A program made the translations under genes and the position numbers. A DNA stretch of 49,593 bases from Candidatus Parcubacteria bacterium (GTDB taxonomy: Bacteria; Patescibacteria; ABY1; BM507; UBA12075): contig PKTK01000011.1 of assembly GCA_002869165.1 (NCBI GenBank), forward strand, positions 1-49,593. Reading direction: 5' to 3'. Below the pieces are notes generated by a model, which was not told the origin of the DNA, searched no databases, and saw only the letters and a program-made list of their open reading frames with translations. Below, piece by piece: positions 20,336-29,095 of the stretch (the first letter of the stretch is position 1; each line of letters starts with the position of its first letter).

Positions 20336-20362
20336 AAAAAACAGGTCATTGACCTGTTTTTT
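20336..20362 (-). terminator. terminator of tRNA-Pro
   Basis: Perfect stem AAAAAACAGGTCA / TGACCTGTTTTTT just downstream of the tRNA. Confidence 0.8.
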
Positions 20363-20369
20363 AAATAAG

Positions 20370-20443
20370 TCGGGGTGAAAGGATTCGAACCTTCGACCTC
20401 ATGACCCCCAGCCATGCGCGCTAACCAACTACGCTACACCCCG
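20370..20443 (-). tRNA. tRNA-Pro (anticodon GGG)
   Basis: Read on the minus strand, CGGGGTG pairs with CACCCCG as the acceptor stem with discriminator A. The anticodon arm is CATGG-CTGGGGG-TCATG, giving anticodon GGG for CCC/CCU. The T arm is GAAGG-TTCGAAT-CCTTT. C1-G72 and A73 are the usual proline identity elements. The 3' CCA is not encoded and must be added enzymatically. Confidence 0.93.
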
Positions 20444-20452
20444 AATTCTCTT

Positions 20453-20480
20453 TGTCATTCCCGCCTCCACGGGAATGACA
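20453..20480. repeat. palindromic dispersed repeat
   Basis: TGTCATTCCCG-cctcca-CGGGAATGACA, a perfect 11-bp inverted repeat next to tRNA-Pro. Related halves appear near 20.6 and 38.58 kb. Confidence 0.7.
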
Positions 20481-20593
20481 GAAAATAATATCTAATTATC
20501 AATTTATCAAACAAAGCAAAATATTGCAATTACTATTTTTATCATTTCCTAAGGAGCGGAAATCACAAAATCAATCTACAAAAAAACTCTTCT

Positions 20594-20700
20594 TTGTCAT
20601 TCTGGGGCTCCTGTAGCGGATGCGGAAGGAGAACCCGGAATCCAGAAAAAAACACGGTGGATCCCGGACTCCTCACTCCGCTCGGCCCCAGGATAACAAA
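20594..20700. repeat. imperfect inverted-repeat element
   Basis: Begins TTTGTCATTCTGGGGC and ends GGCCCCAGGATAACAAAA, with internal palindromes. It is richer in GC than its surroundings. It is a non-coding dispersed repeat; open frames through it are chance. Confidence 0.6.
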
Positions 20701-20824
20701 AACAACAAAGACAGGATTATTGTTTCTGATAACGATTTATTACAGCAACCTATCAATTACCACGTCAAAGGAATTCTTCACTGACTATCAGAATGGCAAA
20801 AAGAAAAATAATCCTGATTACTGA

Positions 20825-21227
20825 TTCTAAAATTTATTATTAATTAGCGTATTCGCTTAGAGTACTAAAAAAGCTCCACCACTTTGGGCTAATCAAGAAT
20901 TGGCCTATATTTAATAGGATCTGTTAAATCACATAACAGTCGGTGTTTTTCTTTTCACTCGTAGACTTGTTTCAATAAAGTCCGCTAGTAAACAGAAATT
21001 CACTTATTTCACCTTTATTCCTACTTTAATTTCCAAGAGAAACCAAAGACACGGAAAAGCCAATAATATCTATTTGATCCAAATCTTGATAATAGCGTGA
21101 TGAAGCTTTCTTAGGCCACTAAGCTTCTGCTAATGGCCTAAATCTAATAAGTTTTAACTTAAAAAGAGCGAAATATTTTAAATAAAATTTATTTTTGTTT
21201 TCTAACTTAATTGTAACATATTGTAAG
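20825..21227. other. gene-free region with several hairpins
   Basis: About 400 bp without a credible ORF. It contains CTGTTA-aatcaca-TAACAG (20921-20939), CCTAT..ATAGG just before it, and TTAGGCCA...TGGCCTAA (21111-21140). It could hold a structured RNA on either strand, but I recognise no family. Confidence 0.35.
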
Positions 21228-22688
21228 TTAAAAATAAATTAATATTTTTCCTTTTTTACTAGCCAATATGATCCAAGCCAAGAAAGAATAAAAAATAATT
21301 ATAAAAATTATATTAAATTTATACTCAATACTGGAAAATGGCAAAGTACCTACTATCTGACTCACTGTAATTATAAAATCGATCAGAACTTGCGCAACAA
21401 AGAAAAATATTTGACCAAAAAAAGGTACTAGCAAAGCTATTATCAATACACATAGCAAAAACGGCAACAACCAAATAACCAAAATATTTGCTACAACTGA
21501 AAAAACAGAAATTATTTCAAAATAGTACGATACAATTGGCAAACTCACAATCTGAGCCGACAAACTAACATTAAGCAAATCTCTTATTTTGAACTTATTG
21601 GTCACATCAAAATAAATCAACAATTTATTCACTAAAGGGTACAAGTAAATTATCCCAAGAACACAAACAAAAGACAATTGAAACCCGATATCATCTCGAA
21701 GTAATCTGGGGTTCACTAAAAGTAATACGCAAGCTGAGAAGATTAAAATTCTATCAACTTGTGAAAACCGCCCCAACTTGATAGCAAACACAAACAAACC
21801 CACCATGAGCCCTGCCCTCATGGCGCTTGCTGGCATGCCCACCAAAACAATATATACCCACAAAATAATCTGACTAAAATAGAATATTTTATTGCGAGAC
21901 AAGCCTATCTTAAAAAGTATCCATGCAATTATCCCAGCAATGATACCTATATGAAGTCCTGAAATAGCTACAATATGAGATAAACCAGTCCGTGAAAAAC
22001 TGTTTCTTAACTCTTCATTCATATTTTTGGACTCACCAAGCAACATTGCTCGTGCTAATTGAGAAGTATCAAAATCAAGACCTTTTTCAATTTTTTTTGC
22101 TAGACTATTCTTGTAAATAAAAATTTTAGTCAAAATAATGTTACCATTATCTTTTGACAGCAATTGTATACCATCTGGATAAAAACAAATAGAATAAATC
22201 TGTAACCTTGCTAAATATCTATCATAATTAAAGCCGTCAAACGGCTCAGGTTTTGCAAATTCACAACGAAAAGCAATTTCATCTCCATAGCTCAAGACTG
22301 GAAAAGCGTTTGCATAAACCATGATCTTACCATTATAATCCTTGAGTTCTAATTCAAAATTCTGGTGACTATCCTTGCTTACTACATCACTAACTATCAC
22401 ACCTTTTACTACAACATTCTGCCCATTTATACTCGCAATATGAGATTCGTCAATCAAGGGAAGCGAAAGACTATAACGCCACAATCCAAGAAACAAGAAA
22501 ACTAAAAACAAAAAATATATCTTTCTTTTACAGATAATTAGCAATACAACTGAAATTATCAAGACGGAAAAATAAATAAACTCGCTCACTCCGGCAATAA
22601 AAGGAAAAAAAGAAGCCAGACCAATGCTGACTACAAATGTTAAAGTTGATATGTAAAATATTTTGGTTTTAGAAAGAGAGGTTCTCAT
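21228..22688 (-). CDS. comEC: ComEC/Rec2 DNA-uptake channel, short form
   Basis: Inner-membrane channel of natural transformation that passes one DNA strand into the cytoplasm. 486 aa. Residues 1-70 hold the N-terminal helices. Residues about 80-190 are the soluble OB-fold/DUF4131 region. The competence domain follows with the diagnostic ARAMLLGES, SRTGLSHIVAISGLHIGIIA and MPASAMRAGLMVG segments, then more helices to the end. The metallo-beta-lactamase-like nuclease domain of full-length ComEC (about 750 aa) is absent, as is common in small-genome lineages, so strand degradation must come from another enzyme. The pilin at 19.6 kb could serve the same process. Confidence 0.93.
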   Translation of the reverse strand: MRTSLSKTKIFYISTLTFVVSIGLASFFPFIAGVSEFIYFSVLIISVVLLIICKRKIYFLFLVFLFLGLWRYSLSLPLIDESHIASINGQNVVVKGVIVSDVVSKDSHQNFELELKDYNGKIMVYANAFPVLSYGDEIAFRCEFAKPEPFDGFNYDRYLARLQIYSICFYPDGIQLLSKDNGNIILTKIFIYKNSLAKKIEKGLDFDTSQLARAMLLGESKNMNEELRNSFSRTGLSHIVAISGLHIGIIAGIIAWILFKIGLSRNKIFYFSQIILWVYIVLVGMPASAMRAGLMVGLFVFAIKLGRFSQVDRILIFSACVLLLVNPRLLRDDIGFQLSFVCVLGIIYLYPLVNKLLIYFDVTNKFKIRDLLNVSLSAQIVSLPIVSYYFEIISVFSVVANILVIWLLPFLLCVLIIALLVPFFGQIFFFVAQVLIDFIITVSQIVGTLPFSSIEYKFNIIFIIIFYSFLAWIILASKKGKILIYF

Positions 22689-22838
22689 TTGTTATTAAAG
22701 AAAATAAAAATGATGACGTGGCAATCTAAGCTTAATATCCTTTATCAAGCTTAAAATATTGCAACTCGTAATAAGCATTTTATAAAAAATTTTAAAATCA
22801 TTCTACTACTCAAATTTAAAGGAAATAATCTTATAAAA

Positions 22839-23063
22839 TTACATAAGAAGTGTTAACAAAATAAAACTAATAATAACTGGAGCGAATAATATTGTCGAAA
22901 CTGTTTTATTATACATATCACCAGTTTTAATATTTTTATTTACAATAAAAATATGTGCTGTTATTGTGAATGGCCAGGTCGGTATCATATATAAAACCAA
23001 ATATGATAAAACTACAGCTGCTTGTGCTTCGCCTTTTCCGATCAAAGGAATTGCTAAAACCAA
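22839..23063 (-). CDS. small membrane protein
   Basis: About 74 aa from a TTG; the open frame extends about 20 further codons (…IEYYLLLFVIIL…) but offers no ATG, GTG or ribosome binding site, so the start is uncertain. It has two to three hydrophobic helices and a short basic loop (NKNIKTGDMYNK). No family recognised. Confidence 0.4.
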   Translation of the reverse strand: MVLAIPLIGKGEAQAAVVLSYLVLYMIPTWPFTITAHIFIVNKNIKTGDMYNKTVSTILFAPVIISFILLTLLM

Positions 23064-23477
23064 TGTTAAAATAATTACAAATAGAAGTAAATAATATTCA
23101 ATTTTTATTATAAAATTTAAAAAATTATTTTAAATTATTTTCTCGTGAAGTAAAAATTTTTTTAAATTCATATTTTAAATTTAATCTATTATAGTCTTTT
23201 TTTAATTAAAAATCATCTTGTCATTCCTATAGATTTCAACTTATTCACTGGTAATTATCCTCTTGAGAGGGCTTAACTACCTAAAAAAACAATTTTTATA
23301 TAAATCAACTTTGTAATAGTTGCTTTAGATAAACTTGCTAGAGGTGTGTTATATTTGACCTTAATTATCAAATTTTTTACGGTCTAACACCCCTCCTTCT
23401 CTTCGGGAGTACTCTCCTAGAAGAAGAGAATTTTATTTGTTAATGAATTGACTAATATCTTCTAAAAAATAAAAAAA
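23064..23477. other. gene-free region
   Basis: AT-rich non-coding sequence between prfB and the small membrane gene. Positions about 23389-23431 hold an inverted repeat of the dispersed CCCTCC..CTCTTC type. I see nothing else. Confidence 0.5.
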
Positions 23478-24575
23478 TTAATTCTTCCGACTCCAACGCA
23501 AATACTCTTCCATAAACTCTTCTAAGTCTCCATCCAAAACATTATCGATCTCCTGGGTTTCATGACCTGTCCGATGATCTTTGACCATTTTGTATGGTTG
23601 CATCACATAGGAACGAATCTGCTTGCCCCATTCAGCAGTTTGGGCCTCCCCACGAAGTTTGCGCTCTTCTGCTTCTCGCTTTTCCTCTTCTATTTTAAAC
23701 AGTTTAGATTTAAGAATCTTCATGGCTGTTTCCTTGTTCTGAAGCTGACTACGTTCATTTTGACAGGTCACAATAATTCCGCTTGGCTTATGCTTCAAGC
23801 GTACAGCTGAGTCAGTTGTATTCACTCCTTGCCCACCAGGTCCTGATGACTTGAACACATCTATTTCAATATCTGAATCATTAACCTCTACTTCATGTGC
23901 TTCTGGTAGCTCAGGGATTACTTCCACTAGAGCAAAACTAGTGTGACGCATGGCTTCCGCATCAAAGGGTGAAATGCGCACCAAACGATGCACACCTGAC
24001 TCTGATTTCAGGTAGCCATAAGCATATCTACCCCGAATATGATAAGTCGCACTTTTAATCCCAGCCTCTGAACCAGTTCCTCGATCAATCAAATCAACCT
24101 TGAAATTCTTCTTTTCTGCAAAACGAAGAAACATCCGCTCAAGTATCTGTGCCCAATCCTGCGCATCAACGCCACCAGTGCCAGCGTGAATTGAGATTAT
24201 TGCATTGCCCACATCATACTTGGCCCCAAACAAAACATAAAACTCAAGTTTCTCATATTTCTTTTTAAGTTCATCAAATTGTTTATTGGCATCCTTCTCA
24301 ATCGATAAATCCCCTTCCTTGTTTCCCACTGCCACCAATTCTTCTAAGTCACGGATATCACCTGATATTTTATCCCACTCATCAACTTCCTTTTTCAGCT
24401 CTTCAACATTTTGCGACACCTCAACTGCTCTAGTCTGATTATCCCAAAACCCTGGCTTGTTCATCTCGATTTCCAATTCATGTGCCTCTTCACGCTTGCG
24501 ATCAATATCCAAAAGACGCATAGTCTCCAAAACCTGCTCACGCAAATCTTCTATATTTTTCAGTAAATTTTCCAT
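23478..24575 (-). CDS. prfB: peptide chain release factor 2
   Basis: Cytoplasmic RF2, which ends translation at UGA and UAA. 365 aa, normal length. The N-terminal coiled-coil domain spans 1-110. SPF at 202-204 is the RF2 stop-recognition motif, and GGQ at 247-249 is the catalytic loop that hydrolyses peptidyl-tRNA. The frame is continuous: the autoregulatory +1 frameshift at an early UGA, found in many prfB genes, is absent (DLREQVLETMRLLDIDRKRE reads straight through). Its presence shows that UGA is a stop codon here. Confidence 0.96.
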   Translation of the reverse strand: MENLLKNIEDLREQVLETMRLLDIDRKREEAHELEIEMNKPGFWDNQTRAVEVSQNVEELKKEVDEWDKISGDIRDLEELVAVGNKEGDLSIEKDANKQFDELKKKYEKLEFYVLFGAKYDVGNAIISIHAGTGGVDAQDWAQILERMFLRFAEKKNFKVDLIDRGTGSEAGIKSATYHIRGRYAYGYLKSESGVHRLVRISPFDAEAMRHTSFALVEVIPELPEAHEVEVNDSDIEIDVFKSSGPGGQGVNTTDSAVRLKHKPSGIIVTCQNERSQLQNKETAMKILKSKLFKIEEEKREAEERKLRGEAQTAEWGKQIRSYVMQPYKMVKDHRTGHETQEIDNVLDGDLEEFMEEYLRWSRKN

Positions 24576-24644
24576 ACATTTTATCCTCAGGTGAGGTTAA
24601 TTTTATTTCTTAAGTAACAATAAAAGCAGTCCAATTATTTTCTC

Positions 24645-24887
24645 CTAAAAACTAAACTTTGCTTTATTCAAAAACCAAACAAAAATAAAAGCGCCACTTC
24701 TTTTGTTGCCATCTGCAAAGGGATGATTCTTCACAAGAAAATATAAAAGGTGCGCTGCTTTCTCTTAAATACTAAGATACAGATTTTGGCCACCAAACGA
24801 TTGATAAACATTCCCAAGCACTCCTTCCAGACTATTCTTTCCTCTTTCCTTGGCGAACAAATCAGTAGCTTCTTCTTTCTTTGGCAT
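24645..24887 (-). pseudogene. broken Fic/Doc family protein
   Basis: The frame starts MPKKEEATDLFAKERG, runs 40 codons to an in-frame TAA, and continues EKAAHLLYFLVKNHPFADGN, then KRSGAFIFVWFLNKA, before a second stop. HPFADGNKR is the Fic catalytic motif (HPFxxGNKR), where the His drives AMP or phosphate transfer to a target hydroxyl. The TAA stands where a Glu codon is expected (SI-E-EKAAHL), so one base change disabled it; the C-terminus is also lost. It lies 38 bp downstream of a RelB/DinJ-like antitoxin gene, which suggests a former toxin-antitoxin pair. Confidence 0.8.
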
Positions 24888-24925
24888 AGAACTATTATAG
24901 CAAAAATATAATTATAACAAAATTT

Positions 24926-25144
24926 CTAAGCAAACCGCTTGCCTTTTGTAATTTTTTTATGAATAAACTCTTCTTTTGAGCCTTGATTGTATTTTGCTAG
25001 CACATCAAATGGTAGACCCCTTTGAATTACTACTTGTTTCAAAAATAGCTTAATTGCCGAGCTCATATCTAAACCAAGACTCTCCAAAACCTTACGAGCC
25101 TCATCTTTATCTTTTTTGTCTATGCGTATTTGAATATGTGACAT
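24926..25144 (-). CDS. RelB/DinJ-family antitoxin
   Basis: 72-aa protein (MSHIQIRIDKKDKDEARKVL...LGLDMSSAIKLFLKQVVIQR) with the ribbon-helix-helix DNA-binding N-terminus of RelB/DinJ antitoxins. I chose the ATG at 25144. A longer frame to 25252 exists, but its extra 36 codons lie in a dispersed repeat and look unlike protein. The product would bind its own promoter and neutralise a toxin. The only candidate partner in place is the broken Fic gene at 24645-24887. Confidence 0.8.
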   Translation of the reverse strand: MSHIQIRIDKKDKDEARKVLESLGLDMSSAIKLFLKQVVIQRGLPFDVLAKYNQGSKEEFIHKKITKGKRFA

Positions 25145-25151
25145 TTTGTTT

Positions 25152-25420
25152 CTCGCTCCGCTCGACCCCACTATCACCGCCTTGGTCCCACAAGAAGACG
25201 GGACAGGCGGGATCCCGCATTTAATAAAAGTGTTGCGGGACAAATGAAGCACATGCGAATTTATATAATGATTCTCCCCTTTCCAGGGGGAGTACCCGAA
25301 CGGAGTGAGGGGGAGGGGTTTGATTTATACTATAATTTTAGCATATTGTAATGACATTGTCAATACATTATAATTATCCCCCTACTTTTCAAGGGAGGGG
25401 CAGGGGGGGTGGTTTATTGT
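25152..25420. repeat. cluster of dispersed palindromic repeats
   Basis: Three C/G-rich imperfect inverted repeats: about 25152-25235 (GGGACAGGCGGGATCCCG core), 25272-25318 (CTCCCCTTTCCAGGGGGAG...GGGGGAGGGG) and 25378-25415. They separate the antitoxin from the integrase and mark the left edge of the cassette array. Confidence 0.6.
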
Positions 25421-25436
25421 TATTACTTAAGAAAAA

Positions 25437-26300
25437 TCATAACAAATCCTCTATTTCCTGCAAACTCTTACTTGCCACCTTAGTATAAACTTGAGTAGTT
25501 TCAAGTCTAGCGTGCCCAAGCAGAGATTGAATATATCTAAGATTTACGTTGTTCTCAAGCAAATGAGTAGCAAAAGTATGACGAAGAGTATGAGCTGAAA
25601 CATTTTTATTAATTCCCGCTCTACTAGAAGCTTCAGTAACTACTTTTTGAATAGATCTCACGCTCATCCTCTTACCAGCTGATAATGACTCAAATAAATA
25701 TTTCAAAGGTTTATATTCCAGTAAATATTTATGAACATTCTCTAAAACAATCTCTGAAATTATAGTATTTCTATCCTTCTTCCCCTTCCCTTGTTTAACT
25801 AATATCATTTTCCGATCAAAATCTACATGATCAATCCTTAAGTCTTTCAACTCAGAAACACGAAGCCCAGAACAATATAATATCTGAATCATAAGCTTAT
25901 GTTTAATATTTTCACAAACCTTTATCATTCTAACAATTTCTTGTTTATACAAAACAATTTGAAGTTTTTTGTCACTTTTTGGTCTTTTAATATCGGATGC
26001 ACCATTAAGTATTCTCCTTTTTAAAATTCCTTGATAATAATATTTTAAAGAATTAATAACCAAATTTATTGTCGCACTTGATTTTCCGCTGTCTACTAAA
26101 TATTCTAAATAGTCTTTTATATCAGAAGATGTTATTTCCTTTGGTGACTTATAATTTGCAAATCTTAGCATATCTTTGTTATAATAAAGATAAGATTTTA
26201 TTGTTTTGCTAGAGAATCTAGATATTTTCATGTTCTGCTCCAAATTCCGCATCGGATCACGATCATCAGTTGTAGTTCTAGAAAGATTAGATGTATTCAT
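25437..26300 (-). CDS. tyrosine recombinase, proposed integrase of the cassette array
   Basis: 287-aa site-specific tyrosine recombinase. Residues about 20-100 form the SAM-like core-binding domain, 115-287 the catalytic domain. Visible catalytic residues: R147 (SGLRVSEL), K172 (GKGKKDR), H237 and R240 (AHTLRHTFATH), H263 (LLGHARLETT), Y272. In length and sequence it is XerC/XerD-like: the segment between K172 and H237 is short and lacks the extra helix region that marks classical IntI. Context argues for an integron role: it points away from an attI-like site (26352-26388), behind which lie twelve attC-like sites with cassettes. AAGGAG lies only 2 nt before the ATG at 26300; M17 is an alternative start. 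Confidence 0.88.
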   Translation of the reverse strand: MNTSNLSRTTTDDRDPMRNLEQNMKISRFSSKTIKSYLYYNKDMLRFANYKSPKEITSSDIKDYLEYLVDSGKSSATINLVINSLKYYYQGILKRRILNGASDIKRPKSDKKLQIVLYKQEIVRMIKVCENIKHKLMIQILYCSGLRVSELKDLRIDHVDFDRKMILVKQGKGKKDRNTIISEIVLENVHKYLLEYKPLKYLFESLSAGKRMSVRSIQKVVTEASSRAGINKNVSAHTLRHTFATHLLENNVNLRYIQSLLGHARLETTQVYTKVASKSLQEIEDLL

Positions 26301-26351
26301 AACTCCTTGTGATTACATAATTATATAAATATTTTAACTAATTTTTAACAA

Positions 26352-26388
26352 AACAACAACAAGTTCACATATAACTTGTTGTACGAAA
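26352..26388. other. attI-like recombination site
   Basis: AACAACAAGTT..AACTTGTTGT inverted repeat ending in GTTGTAC (26378-26384) followed by GAAAT, the same core that ends each attC. It lies between the integrase start and the first cassette gene and lacks the long attC internal structure, as expected for attI. Confidence 0.7.
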
Positions 26389-26526
26389 TAAATTTTTTAT
26401 CTTATAAAGTATTGATGTTTAAGTATTTTGAACACGACGAAAATTTGATTTTTTTTATTAATTTAAAGAGGGGAAATATTGTGTATTCTCTGTTACGCAT
26501 TCGCGCCACTGCGAAAACGAATTATT

Positions 26527-27813
26527 ATGAAAAATAAAAACGAAAAAAATGAACCATTAGTTGAAACCTCTACATCTTCAGCCTTTTCCGTAAACGCCGA
26601 TAATGAAATCATTGATTATAGTCAATCACCCGAATTACAAGAAATGTTTAACTGCGACCAAGGTAAACTCAAAACAGCAGCAACTTCCGCTTTTGAAAAA
26701 ATATTATCCAGAGCCGAATCAAATAGCGATAAACAGCACTTGAAAAACTTAATTGCGGAAAGTGGAAAGTATATGTCTGAAAAATCCAAGTCCAGAGAAA
26801 ATGAATTTATTCACGGAACAGGTACTGATGCGCTTTTCGGCATAATTGAGCAAGGTAAAATTATTAGACGTGGTGCAGAATTTGGTGGTGCAGATGTTGA
26901 AATGGGTCACAAAATTGACAAAACAGAAAGTGGTGAAAGGGAAACTTATATTTCTGTTTCAGAAAATCAACCAATGGGCATGGGTTTGTCATATATTTAC
27001 GCCCGTGGTTTTGCGCGACCGGAAACAATCGACAAACTTAGCATTGACGCTAACCAAATCAATCAATCAAATTCAGCTTTGGAACAATGGGACGCTTTAC
27101 CAAAAGAAGAACAATTGCGACTACAAAAAGATTATGGTTTTTCAAGAGAACTAATAGAAGGGGTAAGCGAGCGACCGCATTATTTCGAACCTCCAATTGA
27201 AGAAAATAAAATTTTTGTATATCAATCTGTCTTAGACAATTTAAAAAATAAAAACATTCCAAAAGCACCAGATGAAATGACCAAAGTTAAAGAAGTACAT
27301 CACTTATATGGCAAGACAACAAACATTGAAATAATTGAAAAAATAATGACCAATATTGCTTCGGAATTCAAAAAATGGCCAAACACTGATATCAACGATT
27401 TGATAGCTACTTATGAAGACAAACTGAAACGAACGCAATCTAGACTACAGCAATATAACAACCTGACACCAGAAGAGCAAAAAAGAAAAACCCATCAACT
27501 ACCTGTCATCTTAACTATAAAAAAAGAAGGCATACAAAATGTTCGTGAAACAAAAAAAGTCCAAGGAAAAGAGTTGCCAATACACCCATCTGAACAAGAA
27601 AGAAGAATTTATGGAGACATTGATATAACCAATATTTCTGAGATTCAGGTGCCAGAAAATATCATTACTGAAGTTAAGGCAAAAATTGAAGAAAAAATTA
27701 AACAAACCAATGACCCAATGATAGTTGAACATTTGAAAAATATAAAATTGTTGCCTTTGGAATTTTATGAAATTGAAAGGGTTGTGCAAAAACAAGTCAA
27801 CGAATTACAATAA
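26527..27813 (+). CDS. cassette 1: ADP-ribosyltransferase-like protein (tentative)
   Basis: About 428 aa, soluble. The segment near residue 95, ENEFIHGTGTDALFGIIEQG, followed by ETYISVSE, resembles the HGT..sl..Il..G opening of ADP-ribosyltransferase folds (PARP/DarT-like), which are often toxins or effectors. The catalytic set cannot be confirmed by eye. The C-terminal half is charged and helical. The frame is open to a TTG at 26479 that has GAGGGG upstream and would add 16 residues; I prefer the ATG at 26527 because the extra part reads through a repeat-like sequence. It is the largest cargo gene and sits next to attI, the position of the newest insertion in classical integrons. Confidence 0.6.
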   Translation: MKNKNEKNEPLVETSTSSAFSVNADNEIIDYSQSPELQEMFNCDQGKLKTAATSAFEKILSRAESNSDKQHLKNLIAESGKYMSEKSKSRENEFIHGTGTDALFGIIEQGKIIRRGAEFGGADVEMGHKIDKTESGERETYISVSENQPMGMGLSYIYARGFARPETIDKLSIDANQINQSNSALEQWDALPKEEQLRLQKDYGFSRELIEGVSERPHYFEPPIEENKIFVYQSVLDNLKNKNIPKAPDEMTKVKEVHHLYGKTTNIEIIEKIMTNIASEFKKWPNTDINDLIATYEDKLKRTQSRLQQYNNLTPEEQKRKTHQLPVILTIKKEGIQNVRETKKVQGKELPIHPSEQERRIYGDIDITNISEIQVPENIITEVKAKIEEKIKQTNDPMIVEHLKNIKLLPLEFYEIERVVQKQVNELQ

Positions 27814-27941
27814 GGTGTTTTAGACAAAGAGCATTCACCCCTTTAATTCCCCTCTGCCCTTTGCCCAAAACGAAAAAATCAATTTTTCTTTTCTAATTGA
27901 AAAGATTTAGTTCAATTAAAACGAGATAAAAAATTTACATC

Positions 27942-28086
27942 GTACAACAACGAATATGAGGTTCAAGAAATTTACGTTATAATGTTAATAAGGAATGTAA
28001 ATTTCTTTCACCCAAATTTTGACCTCTTTTATCTACTAATACACTAAGGAGTCGGTCAAAACTTCTCATATTCGTAAACGTTAGCT
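27942..28086 (+). repeat. attC1
   Basis: R'' GTACAAC (27942-27948), L'' CGAATATGAG, L' CTCATATTCG, R' GTTAGCT (28080-28086). The loop has two nested hairpins: AGAAATTTAC..GTAAATTTCT, and the family motif CCCAAATTTTGACC...GGTCAAAACTTC. Confidence 0.85.
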
Positions 28087-28158
28087 GAAATAAATAAATT
28101 CTTTTCTGCTATCGCAGAAAAATTATTAAGGCAATTTTTATTCTTTATTTTTTTTACT

Positions 28159-28926
28159 ATGAAAAATGAACTTATCATTAAAAATCTTCGTTTAGTCGTT
28201 GCGGATACTTATGAAGAAATGAGCCAATATACCGCTGACCAAATCCACAATGACATTAAAAAGAAAAGTAACCTGCTTATCTGCACTGCCACCGGCTCCA
28301 CTCCAACAGAAGCCTATGATATGCTTGCCAAAAAATATGACGATGAGCCAGAAGTATTCAGTGGCGTCCGTTTTATTAAACTTGATGAGTGGGGCGGAAT
28401 TCCCATGGATGACCCGGCAACCTGTGAGGTTTATTTACAAGAACATTTGATTTCACCGCTCCAGATTGAAGCATCAAGGTTTGTTTCTTGGAATAGTATT
28501 CCCGAAGACCCAAATCAGGAAGTGAAACGGATATCTAATATGTTTGCCGACGAAGGTGATATTGACCTTTGTATACTTGGCATGGGTGTAAACGGTCATC
28601 TCGGTTTTAACGAACCAGCGGAATTCCTACGTCCCAGTGCACACGTAGCCGAACTCACTGAAACGACAAAAAAACACACAATGGCGCAAAAGGCAGAACA
28701 TGGCATTCAGTATGGATTAACCTTAGGAATGAACGACATTATGAGATCGAAAAAAATCTTGCTATTAGTGAACGGTTCCCACAAAGAAAAGCCTTTCAAG
28801 GAATTTCTTGCTGGTAAAATTACAACTAAATTCCCAACCACCATGCTCTGGATGCATCCGAACGTCACTGTGGTATGTGATAAAGAAGTAGTTCCAAATA
28901 TTGATAAAATTAACAGCCAAAAATAA
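28159..28926 (+). CDS. cassette 2: glucosamine/galactosamine-6-phosphate isomerase (NagB family)
   Basis: 255-aa cytoplasmic enzyme of the NagB/6-phosphogluconolactonase fold. Expected reaction: amino-sugar 6-phosphate to ketose 6-phosphate plus ammonia. The phosphate loop TATGSTPTEAY (about 43-53), the base-bearing KLDEW with D76, and GMGVNGHLGFNEP with the ring-opening H147 are all present, matching D72 and H143 of E. coli NagB. Active-site conservation suggests a working enzyme. The sequence is nearer the AgaI/NagB group than the gluconolactonases, but the exact sugar is undecided. It is more complete and housekeeping-like than the other cargo, which suggests capture from a chromosome. Confidence 0.85.
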   Translation: MKNELIIKNLRLVVADTYEEMSQYTADQIHNDIKKKSNLLICTATGSTPTEAYDMLAKKYDDEPEVFSGVRFIKLDEWGGIPMDDPATCEVYLQEHLISPLQIEASRFVSWNSIPEDPNQEVKRISNMFADEGDIDLCILGMGVNGHLGFNEPAEFLRPSAHVAELTETTKKHTMAQKAEHGIQYGLTLGMNDIMRSKKILLLVNGSHKEKPFKEFLAGKITTKFPTTMLWMHPNVTVVCDKEVVPNIDKINSQK

Positions 28927-28980
28927 AGAATAAAAATTGCCTTAATAATGCTCGCTATCGCTCGCGAATTTATTTACATC

Positions 28981-29071
28981 AGCTAACAGCGTGTATACGG
29001 TTCGCGCTTGCCTCCGGCAAATGCTCACCCAAATTTGCTTTGCAAACTTCGTATACACGCAAACGTTATGT
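28981..29071 (+). repeat. attC2
   Basis: R'' AGCTAAC, L'' GCGTGTATACGG, L' CGTATACACGC, R' GTTATGT. It is the shortest of the complete sites (91 bp); the internal motif is CCCAAATTTGC-TT-TGCAAACTTC. Confidence 0.88.
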
Positions 29072-29095
29072 GAAATTTTTAACCTTTTTAAATCT

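Noticed and set aside
24926..25252. 108-aa version of the antitoxin
   Set aside because: The first 36 codons translate a dispersed palindromic repeat; the conserved domain starts at the internal Met (25144).
25437..26300. Classical integron integrase IntI
   Set aside because: The protein is about 50 residues shorter than IntI1 and lacks the extra segment before the HxxR box; I therefore call it only an Xer-like recombinase in integron context.
28991..29095. N-terminal extension of the cassette 3 protein
   Set aside because: It would translate the attC2 palindrome; the ATG at 29096 starts a natural membrane helix.
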